Assembly: GCA_035544835.1 (NCBI GenBank)
Contig: DASZZV010000204.1
Location: 1-37,295 of the forward strand
Origin: DASZZV01 sp035544835
Lineage (GTDB): Bacteria > Acidobacteriota > Thermoanaerobaculia > Gp7-AA8
Direction of reading: 5' to 3'
Length of the DNA: 37,295 bases
The notes below the pieces were generated by a model, which saw nothing but the letters and a program-made list of their open reading frames with translations, searched no databases and had not been told where the DNA came from. Shown piece after piece: positions 22,953 through 32,159 of the stretch. Position 1 is the stretch's first letter. Every line of letters starts with the position of its first letter. The position numbers and the translations under genes were made by a program.

Positions 22953-24788
22953 ATGTGTGGAATCATTGGATATGTTGGACCTCGAGACGTCGTTCCCGTC
23001 CTCATGGGGGGGCTGAAGAAGCTCGAGTATCGCGGTTATGACAGCGCCGGCATTGCCGTCGTCAATGGGAATGGCGTGGACGTGCTGAGGGCCGAAGGGA
23101 AGCTCGAAAACCTCGAGCGGAAGCTGGTCGAGGCCCCGATGACGGGCCATTTCGGGATGGGCCACACACGTTGGGCGACGCATGGTAAGCCCAATGAGAA
23201 CAATGCCCATCCGCATCGCGATTGCAGCGGCCAGATCGTCGTCATCCACAACGGCATCATCGAGAATTTTCTCCCGCTCAAGCAACGACTCCAGTCGATG
23301 GGACATACCTTCAAGACCGAGACCGACACGGAAGTCGTGGCACATCTCATCGAATCACACGTCGCCGAGAAGATGAGCTTTCTGGAGGCGGTCCGGACCA
23401 CGCTACGCGAGGTCGTCGGCCACTACGCGCTGGTCATGCTCAGCGCCGACCAGCCTGGGATGTTCATCGCCGCCCGACTGGGGCCGCCGCTGGTGGTCGG
23501 GCTGGGCGAAGGAGAGAACATCGTTGCCTCCGACGTCATGCCGCTCCTCGCTTATACCCGGAACATCATCTATCTCGAGGACGGCGAGTACACGATCGTC
23601 GATCAGGACAAGGTCGAGATCTTCAAGATCAAAGACGACTCACCGGTAGAGCGGGCGCCGAAGAGGATTCTCTGGGACGCAGTGATGGCTGAGAAAGAAG
23701 GTTACCGCCATTACATGCTCAAGGAGATTCACGAGCAGGGGCGCGCTGTTCAGGAGACTTTCAACGGCCGCATGTTCGAGGAATCTGGTGAGGTCTTCTT
23801 CAATGACCTGCAGTTCACGCCCGAGCAGTGGAAGCAGTTTCGCCGGATTCACATCGTTGCCTGCGGCACATCGTGGCATGCCGGCCTGATCGGAAAATTT
23901 CTTCTCGAATCAGCCTCCCACCTTCCAGTGGAAGTCGATTATGGGTCGGAGTATCGGTACCGCGATCCGATCGTCGACGAAGGCACGCTGGTCATCGGCG
24001 TCACGCAGTCTGGCGAGACCGCCGACACCATCGCCGGCATGCAGGAGGCGAAGAATAAAGGCGCCCGTTTGATCACCATCTGTAATGTCATCGGCGCGGC
24101 TGCCACGCGCATGTCCGAGGGCGTAATCTACACCAACGCCGGGCCTGAGATCGGCGTGGCCTCAACCAAGGCCTTCACCACCCAGCTCACCGCCTTCTTC
24201 CTCCTGTCGCTCTACATCCGCCAGCTTCTCGGCGACGACAGGGATGACATCCGCTTCGCCATGCACGAGCTGAGTGTCATTCCGCAGAAAATCGAAGCGA
24301 TTCTCAAACGGGAGAAACAGATCGAGCACCTCGCCAACAAATACGCCCACGCTCAGGATTTTCTCTTCCTCGGCCGCGGCGTTCATTACCCCATCGCACT
24401 GGAGGGAGCCCTGAAGCTCAAGGAGGTCTCCTACATCCACGCCGAAGGCTATCCGGCCGGCGAGATGAAACACGGCCCCATCGCGCTGATCGACGAGAAC
24501 CTTCCCGTGGTCGGTGTTGTTACACACACGCCGGTCTACGACAAGGTCGTGTCGAATCTGCAGGAAGTGAAAGCGCGAGACGGAAAGCTGATCTTGATCT
24601 GCGATGAAGGTGACGAGGACATGAAGAGCTTCGCCACCGACGCCATTGAGATTCCCTGGACCATCGAGGCACTGCAGCCGATCCTGAGCGTGATTCCCAT
24701 GCAGTTGCTGGCGTACTACATCGCCCTCAAGCGTGGTTGCGATGTCGATCAGCCACGGAATCTGGCCAAGAGCGTAACGGTGGAGTAG
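22953..24788 (+). CDS. glmS: Glutamine-fructose-6-phosphate aminotransferase (isomerising)
   Basis: This 611-residue enzyme makes glucosamine-6-phosphate from fructose-6-phosphate and glutamine, the first step to UDP-GlcNAc for peptidoglycan and LPS. The N-terminal glutaminase domain starts MCGIIGYVG with catalytic C2, and has RGYDSAGIAV, HTRWATHGKP and NNAHPH. The two SIS sugar-binding domains follow (VACGTSWHAG, VTQSGETADT, then FLGRGVHYPIALEGALKLKE and EMKHGPIALID), and the C-terminus is KSVTVE. The length matches E. coli GlmS (609). I saw no glmS ribozyme leader, which is expected outside Gram-positives. Confidence 0.97.
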   Translation: MCGIIGYVGPRDVVPVLMGGLKKLEYRGYDSAGIAVVNGNGVDVLRAEGKLENLERKLVEAPMTGHFGMGHTRWATHGKPNENNAHPHRDCSGQIVVIHNGIIENFLPLKQRLQSMGHTFKTETDTEVVAHLIESHVAEKMSFLEAVRTTLREVVGHYALVMLSADQPGMFIAARLGPPLVVGLGEGENIVASDVMPLLAYTRNIIYLEDGEYTIVDQDKVEIFKIKDDSPVERAPKRILWDAVMAEKEGYRHYMLKEIHEQGRAVQETFNGRMFEESGEVFFNDLQFTPEQWKQFRRIHIVACGTSWHAGLIGKFLLESASHLPVEVDYGSEYRYRDPIVDEGTLVIGVTQSGETADTIAGMQEAKNKGARLITICNVIGAAATRMSEGVIYTNAGPEIGVASTKAFTTQLTAFFLLSLYIRQLLGDDRDDIRFAMHELSVIPQKIEAILKREKQIEHLANKYAHAQDFLFLGRGVHYPIALEGALKLKEVSYIHAEGYPAGEMKHGPIALIDENLPVVGVVTHTPVYDKVVSNLQEVKARDGKLILICDEGDEDMKSFATDAIEIPWTIEALQPILSVIPMQLLAYYIALKRGCDVDQPRNLAKSVTVE

Positions 24789-24823
24789 GGACACGCAAGC
24801 TGAGTGAGCGCCGGCGAAGCGGG

Positions 24824-24978
24824 TGTCATCCCGAGCAAGGGTGGGCGTGTGGGAGGGGCGAGGGACCTCGCAAACTAGTACATTTTCGGTTCAGATTCTG
24901 CGCCGCGAGGAATGGAGAATGTACCAGCTTGCGAGGTCCCTCGCCCCTCCCACCCACCCGCCCTTGCTCGGGATGACA
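24824..24978. repeat. Palindromic repeat B
   Basis: This 155-bp element is bounded by TGTCATCCCGAGCAAGGG and its inverse. Inner arms GGGAGGGGCGAGGGACCTCG and its complement extend the stem, and a third, imperfect pair surrounds a short centre (ACATT with AATGT). The end word TGTCATCC-GAG is shared with repeat A, so the two may be one family with different interiors. It lies between glmS and mnmA, which converge. Confidence 0.82.
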
Positions 24979-25018
24979 GCAACGGCTTTGCGGTCGGCGA
25001 TTCCTGCGTGAGATCCAC

Positions 25019-26143
25019 TCACCCTCGTGTGATCCATCCCCCACCCAGACAGACATCGTCCTGATAGAAGACAACCGCCTGGCCGGGCGCGACGGCGCGC
25101 ATCGGAGCGCGAAAAGTCACTTTCGCCATCGCGTCGTCGAGCATCTCGACCTCTGCCGCAACTTCCGGCGATCGGGAACGGATCTTTCCCGTGACCTCGA
25201 TCTTTCCCGCCGGGGCGCGGCCTGAGATCCAATGCACCCGCTCGGCGATCAGCTCATGGCGCGTGAGCGCCTCCTCGGGTCCGACCACCACCTGTCGCTT
25301 CAACGGATCGACATCGATCACGTACATACGCTCGCCGAAGCCACCGGCCTGAAGTCCGCGCCGCTGGCCGATCGTGAAGCGGTAATAGGCATCGTGATGA
25401 CCAAGGACAGTTCCGTTGCGATCGACGATGTCTCCCCCCGCTTCTCCGCTGGCGACAGCCGACACCAGGGTACCGGCGCCGGCCACTGATGCCATTTTCC
25501 TGGCCTCGTCGGCCACGATTTTGGTGTAGCTGTCGGCGTTCGGCACGAAGCAGATCTCGTACGACTCACTCTTGTCCGCGACATCGAGACCGCCCTCAGA
25601 AGCGATTGCCCTCACTTCTGTCTTGGTCAGCTCACCCAGGGGAAAAATTGTCTGAGAGAGCTGATGCTGGTTGAGCTCGAACAGAAAGTAGGACTGATCT
25701 TTGGCCAGGTCCCTCGCTTTGCACAGCTCGTAAGAACCGTCGACGTCCCGGGTAACACGTGCATAATGACCGGTCGCAACCTTCTCTGCGCCCACCCCCA
25801 GAGCCTTGTCGTGCATGAGTGCGAACTTCACGTGCGTGTTGCACAGCACACACGGGCTGGGCGTACTGCCGGAGAGATACGACTGAACGAATGGCTTGAT
25901 CACAGCCTCGTGAAAGCCGGCCTCCATATTCAGGATGAAGTGTGGAATCTCGAGCTTCCAGGCGACACGCCGGGCGTCGGCCAGATCGTCGATGGTGCAG
26001 CAGCCGCCATACTCGGTCTCGGCGCGGTCCAGCGCGTTGTACATCTGCATCGACATGCCGATGACCTCGTGACCCTGAGACTTCAGGATGTACGCAGCCG
26101 TCGAGGAGTCGACGCCGCCCGACATCGCTACGGCGATCTTCAT
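25019..26143 (-). CDS. mnmA: tRNA-specific 2-thiouridylase
   Basis: This 374-residue enzyme thiolates uridine 34 of tRNA(Lys, Glu, Gln), using ATP and a persulfide carrier. It has the ATP P-loop motif SGGVDSS (8-14), the catalytic Cys of CVLCN (C101), and the second Cys C198 in ESYEICFVP, plus QRRGL (residues RRG of the C-terminal domain). I use the ATG at 26143 (MKIAVAMSGG); the TTG 12 bases earlier is possible but no ribosome site supports it. It is not linked to other tRNA modification genes, although tgt lies further along the window. Confidence 0.94.
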   Translation of the reverse strand: MKIAVAMSGGVDSSTAAYILKSQGHEVIGMSMQMYNALDRAETEYGGCCTIDDLADARRVAWKLEIPHFILNMEAGFHEAVIKPFVQSYLSGSTPSPCVLCNTHVKFALMHDKALGVGAEKVATGHYARVTRDVDGSYELCKARDLAKDQSYFLFELNQHQLSQTIFPLGELTKTEVRAIASEGGLDVADKSESYEICFVPNADSYTKIVADEARKMASVAGAGTLVSAVASGEAGGDIVDRNGTVLGHHDAYYRFTIGQRRGLQAGGFGERMYVIDVDPLKRQVVVGPEEALTRHELIAERVHWISGRAPAGKIEVTGKIRSRSPEVAAEVEMLDDAMAKVTFRAPMRAVAPGQAVVFYQDDVCLGGGWITRG

Positions 26144-26216
26144 CGGTTGAGGCAAAGAAATCGGGCGGGGTGAAAATTCCGAGGAGGTCTTTCGGGAGGC
26201 AGCTACCGCGCAGGTT

Positions 26217-26341
26217 CTTGTGTGGCACAGGCACTCTTGCCTGTGTGCCGCGGCGTCGAGCCGCGGCGTTCCTGCTGCAATTCAACAGGAAAGTCGGCCT
26301 CGACGGCCGACACACAGGCAAGAGTGCCTGTGCCACACAAG
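26217..26341. repeat. Multi-hairpin repeat C, copy 3 (inverted)
   Basis: This copy is in the opposite orientation to copies 1 and 2: the GC-rich hairpin (GCCGCGGC on both sides of GTCGA) comes first and the GGCCGAC hairpin second. Against copy 2 the first hairpin differs at both members of one base pair (A-T becomes G-C), a compensatory change that keeps the stem. It lies between mnmA and the malic enzyme. Confidence 0.92.
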
Positions 26342-26377
26342 AGGCAGAGCAGAGGCGTCAGGATGCCGCCCCCAGAT

Positions 26378-28654
26378 TCAGGAACGCGTTACTTTCTCGT
26401 TCTCGTGGGCGTCGAGCACTGCGATCGCGGCCATGTTCACGATGTCCGAGACATCGACTCCGCGCTGCAGCACGTGAACCGGCCTGGACATCCCCTGCAG
26501 AATCGGCCCGATCACTTCAGCTCCCCCGAGGCGCCACAGCAGCTTGTAGGCGATGTTTGCCGACTGAAGATCGGGAAACACCAGGACATTGGCGTCTCCC
26601 TTGATCGCGCTCCAGGGATAATCCGGCCCGGCCACGTCGGGAAAGACCGCCGTATCGGCCTGCATCTCGCCCTCGACCACCAGTTCGGGGTGTCGCGCCT
26701 TCACGATCTCCACGGCTCTCCTGACCTTCTCCTGATAGGGGTGCCGCGTCGACCCGAAGTTCGAGAAGGAGAGCATGGCGATCCGCGGCTCCATCCCGAA
26801 GCGCCGCGCTGTCTCGGCGGTCAGAAAGGCGATCTCGGCCAGATCCTCAGCCGACGGATCGATGTTGACCGTCGTGTCGGCAACAATGATCTCGCGGCCC
26901 TTGAACATCAGAACGTACGCCCCTGAGACCCTCTTGACTCCCGGCCTTGTCTTCAGAATCTGCAGGGCCGGCTTCACGGTGGCGGGGTAGTAGGCCTGAA
27001 GGCCGGAGATCACGCCATCGGCATCACCAGCCTCCAGCATCAGCATCGCGAAGTAGTTTCGGCTGTTGATGATCTTGCGCGCATCGACCAGGGTGAGCCC
27101 GCTACGTTTGCGCAACTCATGCAGGCGGGCCACGTATTGCGGAAGCTTCTCGGAATGCTCGATATCGATGACTCTAAACGTGGAGGGATTGATGTCGAGT
27201 CTTTCGAGCAGCGACTTCAGATCCTTCTCCCTGGCCAGCAGAATGGGCTCGGCAATCCCTTCCTCCACGAGGATTTTGGCGGCACGCACGATCTTCTCGC
27301 TGTCTCCCTCCGGGAAAACGATCCTCTTCTTCGGCGTACCCTTGGCGCGGTCGAACACCGTATGCATCAGCCGGCGCGACCTGCTGAGGACTGCCTCCAG
27401 TGAGCGGCGATAGGCCTCGTAGTCTTTGATCGGCTCCCGGGCCACGCCTGTCTCCTCGGCGGCCCTGGCGACCGCCGGAGGAACGAAGAGAAGCACCCGG
27501 TGATCAAAAGGTTTGGGGATCAGATATTCACGCCCGAAGCTGAGCTCGGGCTGCGCATACGCGCGAAGGACGGCATCCGGCACATCCATCTTGGCCAGCG
27601 CAGCCAGTGCTCTGGACGCGGCCAGCTTCATCTCGTCGTTGATTGCCGTGGCGCGACAGTCGAGAGCTCCGCGAAAGATAAACGGGAAGCCGAGCACGTT
27701 GTTCACCTGATTCGGATAATCAGACCGGCCCGTGCCCATGATCACGTCCGGTCGTGCCGCTGTGGCATCTTCGTAGCTGATCTCCGGGTCCGGATTTGCC
27801 AGCGCGAAGACAATCGGGTTTTGAGCCATCGAGCGCACCATGTCCGCCGTCACGAGGCCGCCAACGGACAAGCCGATGAAGGCGTCGGCTCCGCGCATGG
27901 CATCGATGAGCGTCCGTCGATCTGTATCGCACGCGAATTCTTCCTTGTAAGGGGTCATCCCCTCTTTTCGACCCTTGTAAATAACTCCCTTGCTGTCGAC
28001 CAGCAGCACATTCTCACGACGGAGTCCGAGCTTCAGGTAGAGACGGAGACATCCGACGGCCGCGGCTCCAGCGCCCGAGAAAACCAGGCGCGCATCCTCA
28101 AACTTTTTCCCTGCAACCTCGAGGGCATTCATGAACGCGGCAGCCGAGATGATCGCCGTCCCATGCTGGTCATCGTGAAAGACCGGGATGTTCATCTCAG
28201 CCTGCAGCCGCCGCTCGATCTCGAAACACTCCGGGGCGGCGATGTCTTCGAGGTTGATGCCGCCGAAGGTTGGCTCCATGAGCTTGACGGCGTTGATGAA
28301 CTGTTCGGTGTCGTGGGTTTCCAGCTCCAGATCGAAAACGTCGATATCGGCGAAACGCTTGAAGAGAACGGCCTTCCCTTCCATGACCGGCTTCCCTGCG
28401 GCCGCTCCGATGGAGCCGAGCCCGAGAACCGCCGTACCGTTGCTGATTACGGCCACGAGATTCCCTTTATTGGTGTAACGGTAAATGTCGGTCGGATTCC
28501 TGACGATCTCCAGGCAGGGTTGGGCGACACCTGGGGTGTAAGCAAGGGCCAGGTCTCTTTGCGTAACGGTCGGCTTGGTGGGGACGACCTCGATTTTTCC
28601 GGGACGACCACTCGAGTGATAGTCGAGTGCGTCTTCTTTCATGATCTTGTCCAT
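26378..28654 (-). CDS. maeB: NADP-malic enzyme with phosphotransacetylase-like domain
   Basis: This 758-residue protein matches E. coli MaeB (759 residues). The N-terminal malic enzyme domain (about 1-420) converts malate to pyruvate and CO2 with NADP+ reduction; landmarks are LALAYTPGVAQPC (35-47), VFKRFADIDVFDLE, HDDQHGTAI and the nucleotide-binding VFSGAGAAAVG. The C-terminal part (from about 430) is a phosphotransacetylase-like domain (RIVFPEGDSEKIVRAAKIL), regulatory and usually inactive as a PTA in MaeB. The start is the ATG at 28654 with AGGAG 4 bases ahead; a longer reading to 28738 runs into repeat A and is not coding. No direct operon partner is seen. Confidence 0.95.
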   Translation of the reverse strand: MDKIMKEDALDYHSSGRPGKIEVVPTKPTVTQRDLALAYTPGVAQPCLEIVRNPTDIYRYTNKGNLVAVISNGTAVLGLGSIGAAAGKPVMEGKAVLFKRFADIDVFDLELETHDTEQFINAVKLMEPTFGGINLEDIAAPECFEIERRLQAEMNIPVFHDDQHGTAIISAAAFMNALEVAGKKFEDARLVFSGAGAAAVGCLRLYLKLGLRRENVLLVDSKGVIYKGRKEGMTPYKEEFACDTDRRTLIDAMRGADAFIGLSVGGLVTADMVRSMAQNPIVFALANPDPEISYEDATAARPDVIMGTGRSDYPNQVNNVLGFPFIFRGALDCRATAINDEMKLAASRALAALAKMDVPDAVLRAYAQPELSFGREYLIPKPFDHRVLLFVPPAVARAAEETGVAREPIKDYEAYRRSLEAVLSRSRRLMHTVFDRAKGTPKKRIVFPEGDSEKIVRAAKILVEEGIAEPILLAREKDLKSLLERLDINPSTFRVIDIEHSEKLPQYVARLHELRKRSGLTLVDARKIINSRNYFAMLMLEAGDADGVISGLQAYYPATVKPALQILKTRPGVKRVSGAYVLMFKGREIIVADTTVNIDPSAEDLAEIAFLTAETARRFGMEPRIAMLSFSNFGSTRHPYQEKVRRAVEIVKARHPELVVEGEMQADTAVFPDVAGPDYPWSAIKGDANVLVFPDLQSANIAYKLLWRLGGAEVIGPILQGMSRPVHVLQRGVDVSDIVNMAAIAVLDAHENEKVTRS

Positions 28655-28712
28655 CAGGCTCCTACGACCGCTTCCAAAAGAAACTTCCAGCATACACGCG
28701 GATTCGGGAACG

Positions 28713-28858
28713 TTGTCATCCTGAGGGAGCACACGCAAAACATCGGGTCAGAAAAAGAGTGAGTGCGACCGAAGGATCTTTGGTGACACGCGCGAGGTCG
28801 TCAATTTACGCCACGGTGATGTCACCAAAGATCCTTCGCTGGCGCTCAGGATGACAAG
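28713..28858. repeat. Palindromic repeat A, copy 2
   Basis: This 146-bp copy of the element at 10692 has the same outer ends (TTGTCATCCTGAG and CTCAGGATGACAA) and the same inner pair GAAGGATCTTTGGTGAC with GTCACCAAAGATCCTTC. Bases in the loops differ, notably between the left end and the inner arm. It lies upstream of the malic enzyme and the end of secF, between two genes on the minus strand. Confidence 0.85.
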
Positions 28859-28933
28859 CACGCGAATCCGCAGTATTGACCCGCAATCGGGGTACCGTTC
28901 GCGCAATGCCGGAGTCTACCATCGCCCAAAACA

Positions 28934-28959
28934 CGAAAGCCGGCTTGCGCCGGCTTTCG
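28934..28959 (-). terminator. Rho-independent terminator after secF
   Basis: CGAAAGCCGGC and its complement form an 11-bp stem around a 4-base loop, and on the minus strand the stem is followed by GTGTTTTGG, a short T-run. It lies 21 bases after the secF stop and should end the tgt-yajC-secD-secF transcript. Confidence 0.8.
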
Positions 28960-28980
28960 AAAGAGTCGTTGAGTCGACCC

Positions 28981-30192
28981 TTAAACCTTGGCTTTCTTTC
29001 TCGCCGGTGCAGGAGGCTCGACACGCAACTTTTCGATGCGGGGCGTCGCCGACGGGCGATCGCTCTTCTTCTGCGAGACCTTGTTGTTCCAGGCGATGAC
29101 GAAGGCAGGAACGATCGTTAGCGTCGAATAGGTTCCAGCGAGGACCCCGATCAGAAGGACCCAGGAGAAATCGTGAATGACTTTCCCGCCGAAGATGATG
29201 AGCGCGACCAGCACGAGGACGACCGAGCCGCTGGTCAGAACCGTCCGGGACAGTGTCTGGTTGATCGCTTCGTTGAGGTGCTCCTCGAAGGGAAGCCGAG
29301 CCTTGGCCTTCTTCTGGTTCTCGCGAGCGCGGTCATACGTGACGACCGTGTCGTTGACGGAGTAACCAACGATCATCAGGAAGCAGGCAACCATGATCAG
29401 AGAGACCTCCGCGTGGATCATGCAGAGAAAAGCGAAGGCCACCAGGACGTCATGGATAAGGCACATGATGGCGCCAAGACCGAACTTGAAGTCGAAGCGC
29501 ACCCAGATGTAGGCGCCCATGGCGAGAGTGGAGAGAATCACAGCCAGAATGGCCTTGCGCTGGAGGTCGCGTCCGACCTGGGGACCCACAGTCTCCTGAT
29601 TCAGAACGTTGAACTTGCCGATCGAGGCGCGCTGCGAGAGCTGGCTCGCGACCGCTGAGCTCACACCGGGAGTGGATGTCACCTCGGAGAAGCTGTGATA
29701 GATCCCGATCTCGCTTCGACGCGAGATGATCGACTGGCCGACGTTGTAATAGTAGTCATGGGCGTCGATCCCAGATCCCTTGTGGTCAGGATCGATCGGT
29801 ATGAGCGTCTCGGCGATAGCATCGCGGCCGATGAAGTTGAGATCGAGCTTGCCGGCGGGATCGCCGTTGACGGTTTGGTAGATCGACTTCACGACCTGGC
29901 CGGCGTAATCACCCTCCTTGCCGGTTTGTGGCAGGCGGATGAGCACGGTGTTCTCCGCGGGCTTGCCATAACTCTGGATGGTGGCGTCGGTGAGCATTCC
30001 GCGGAGCTTGTCCATCGGCACCGGCTCGTTGAATCGGAGGATGATGTTGGCCCCGCCGGCGAAGTCGATTCCGACGTTGAGTCCCCGCATAGCCAGGAGT
30101 CCGAGCCCCGCCAGAACGAAGAGGGTGGAGAAAGCGACGGCGTGGAGACGCCACTTGATGAAGTTGTAGTGGGTATTCGTAAAGATCTGCAT
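28981..30192 (-). CDS. secF: Protein-export membrane protein SecF
   Basis: This 403-residue protein is the smaller subunit of SecDF, which uses the proton gradient to pull secreted proteins through SecYEG. It has an N-terminal span (about 13-35), the family block GLNVGIDFAGGANIIL (about 38-53), a periplasmic P4-type region, and five C-terminal spans with a VGYSVNDTVVTYDRARENQ block (the functionally important Asp-Arg region). It follows secD by 15 bases. It is longer than E. coli SecF (323), mostly through the periplasmic region and a lysine-rich tail (KKAKV). Confidence 0.95.
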   Translation of the reverse strand: MQIFTNTHYNFIKWRLHAVAFSTLFVLAGLGLLAMRGLNVGIDFAGGANIILRFNEPVPMDKLRGMLTDATIQSYGKPAENTVLIRLPQTGKEGDYAGQVVKSIYQTVNGDPAGKLDLNFIGRDAIAETLIPIDPDHKGSGIDAHDYYYNVGQSIISRRSEIGIYHSFSEVTSTPGVSSAVASQLSQRASIGKFNVLNQETVGPQVGRDLQRKAILAVILSTLAMGAYIWVRFDFKFGLGAIMCLIHDVLVAFAFLCMIHAEVSLIMVACFLMIVGYSVNDTVVTYDRARENQKKAKARLPFEEHLNEAINQTLSRTVLTSGSVVLVLVALIIFGGKVIHDFSWVLLIGVLAGTYSTLTIVPAFVIAWNNKVSQKKSDRPSATPRIEKLRVEPPAPARKKAKV

Positions 30193-30207
30193 CGTCGCTC
30201 CTCGACC

Positions 30208-31782
30208 TTAAATGCTGATTGCCGTAGGCCGCTTGGCAGGGCTGTAAATGATGTCGAAAATCACCCGCGATACGAAGAAGGCGGTGAAAACCGAGGCGGT
30301 GAGACCGATCAGGAGGGTGACGGCGAAACCTTTCACCGGTCCGGTTCCGAATTGGAACAGGAACAGTGCCGAGATGATGGTCGTCATGTGGGTGTCGATG
30401 ATCGTCCCGAAAGCGCGGGCGAACCCGTTGTCGATGGCTGACCGCACCGGACGACCGTCGCGAAGCTCCTCACGGATGCGCTCGAAGACGAGCACGTTGG
30501 AGTCGACGGCCATACCGAGGGTCAGGATGATGCCGGTGATCCCGGGAAGGGTCAGCGTGGCTCGGAAGTAGGCCATGGCTCCGAGAATCATAATCAGGTT
30601 CAGAAAGAGGGCGATGATGGCATTGATGCCGGCGCCGCGGTAGTAGAGCAAAACGGAGACGAGCAGCAGCAGGAAACCGATGGCCGCCGCCGTGACGCCT
30701 TCGCGAATCGAGTCGCGTCCGAGCGACGGTCCAACGGTGCGTTCCTCGAGAGTGGTCAGTGATGCCGGGAGGGAACCGCTGCGGAGCACCAGCGACAGAT
30801 CACTTGCCTCCTGCTGGGTGAAGCTCCCCTCGATGATGCCGGTGTCTTCAATCTGGCTATGGATGACCGGAGCAGACTGAACTTTCTTGTCGAGTACGAT
30901 GGCCAGGCGACGTCCCACGTTTCCACCAGTGAGGGCGGCAAACTTGTGTGAGCCCTCCGGCGTCATCGAGAACTGAATGATCGGCTCGCCCATGCGCCCC
31001 TTCTGCACGCGCGCTGTCTTCAAATCACGCCCGGTCACGGGAACACTCTTGTGGATCGCGTAGTACTGCGACCCGGCGGCGCGACCAAACTGATCCTGTT
31101 TGTCACCGACCAGGATGTCCACGTCCCCCCGGGCCGCCGCGGGAACTGAGCTCTCGACGGCTTTGGCATCCGGACCGGCCTCACCTTCCATAATGCGGAA
31201 CTGCAACTGAGCAGTCGTGCGGATGATGTCCTTCACGCGGGAGGGGTCATCGACGCCCGGAAGCTGGATAACGATCCGATCGCCTCGGATTCCGCCTTCG
31301 CGAGCGATCAGCGGCTCGGTGACGCCGAGCTCGTCTACACGGCTGCGGATGGTCTCGATGGCCTGCTTGACGGTGTCTTCCTGAATCGAAGTAATGGAGG
31401 CCTGCTTGAGTGACAGCCGAAGTGACTCGTTCTCACGAGCAACGTCGAACTGTCCAAGCCAGTCCTTGGCCAGCTTCTCGTACTGCGAAGCATCGATTCC
31501 GGCCGGAGGCGTGAGCCGGAACTCGCTGGCGCCCAGCTTGGCCATGGCAGGGGTCGGCAGCGACAGCTTGGTCGCCTGGGACTTCACCGATTCGATGGCC
31601 TGGTCGACCTCGAGGTTCAGAGCGTCTCCCGTGTTGACGCGCATCACCAGATGAATGCCGCCCTTGAGATCGAGCCCGAGCGGAATGGTCGACTCTCCCG
31701 TTTTGGTCGGGATCAGCGGGATCATGCAGATCACAAGGACCACGAGAATGAGACCGATTTTCCACCACATGTTTTTCGTCAA
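30208..31782 (-). CDS. secD: Protein-export membrane protein SecD
   Basis: This 524-residue protein has an N-terminal span (about 7-25), the conserved PLGLDLKGGIHLVMRV block, a large periplasmic P1 region whose head carries IVLDKKVQSAPVIHSQI, and five C-terminal spans including GMAVDSNVLVFERIREEL, which carries the proton-path Asp-Arg motif. Its P1 head is the match for the stand-alone lipoprotein at 7226-7726. It forms SecDF with the next gene and works with YajC upstream; the order yajC-secD-secF is the classical operon. Confidence 0.95.
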   Translation of the reverse strand: MTKNMWWKIGLILVVLVICMIPLIPTKTGESTIPLGLDLKGGIHLVMRVNTGDALNLEVDQAIESVKSQATKLSLPTPAMAKLGASEFRLTPPAGIDASQYEKLAKDWLGQFDVARENESLRLSLKQASITSIQEDTVKQAIETIRSRVDELGVTEPLIAREGGIRGDRIVIQLPGVDDPSRVKDIIRTTAQLQFRIMEGEAGPDAKAVESSVPAAARGDVDILVGDKQDQFGRAAGSQYYAIHKSVPVTGRDLKTARVQKGRMGEPIIQFSMTPEGSHKFAALTGGNVGRRLAIVLDKKVQSAPVIHSQIEDTGIIEGSFTQQEASDLSLVLRSGSLPASLTTLEERTVGPSLGRDSIREGVTAAAIGFLLLLVSVLLYYRGAGINAIIALFLNLIMILGAMAYFRATLTLPGITGIILTLGMAVDSNVLVFERIREELRDGRPVRSAIDNGFARAFGTIIDTHMTTIISALFLFQFGTGPVKGFAVTLLIGLTASVFTAFFVSRVIFDIIYSPAKRPTAISI

Positions 31783-31800
31783 AGGAGAACCTCCGGAAAG

Positions 31801-32109
31801 TTACTCAGCCGTTGAGTCGGTGACGACGCCGGTGACCGCAGATTTCGCGACCCGGACCTTCACGTTCTCGGCAATCTTCAAAAAAACAACATCGTTTTCA
31901 ACACCCTGCACCGTGCCGTACATCCCGCCCGTGGTGAGAACGCGATCACCCTTTTTCAGGGCGCTCAGCATCTCCTCGGTCTTCTTCCGCTGCTTGCTGG
32001 CAGGGGCGATGACGACGAGATAAAAGATTCCTATGATGGCAACGATCGGGAAAATCTGCAGGAACATCGCAGAAGCTCCGGCGCTTTGAACCAAGGCATT
32101 TAGAGTCAT
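31801..32109 (-). CDS. yajC: Preprotein translocase subunit YajC
   Basis: This 102-residue protein has one N-terminal span (about 14-34, FLQIFPIVAIIGIFYLVVIAP), a basic RKKTEEMLSALKKGDRVLT stretch and the GGMYGTVQGVENDVVFLKI beta domain characteristic of YajC. It associates with SecDF and YidC at the inner membrane. It lies 18 bases upstream of secD and 50 bases after tgt, all in one direction. Confidence 0.95.
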   Translation of the reverse strand: MTLNALVQSAGASAMFLQIFPIVAIIGIFYLVVIAPASKQRKKTEEMLSALKKGDRVLTTGGMYGTVQGVENDVVFLKIAENVKVRVAKSAVTGVVTDSTAE

Positions 32110-32159
32110 ATTTCAGTTTGTCTTTCCCGCCGGATCGTAATCAGGTCGCCGATGGCGAC

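Noticed and set aside
27500..28762. 420-residue open frame opposite the malic enzyme
   Set aside because: It is antisense to a clear MaeB gene, and its composition is that of a shadow frame in GC-rich DNA.
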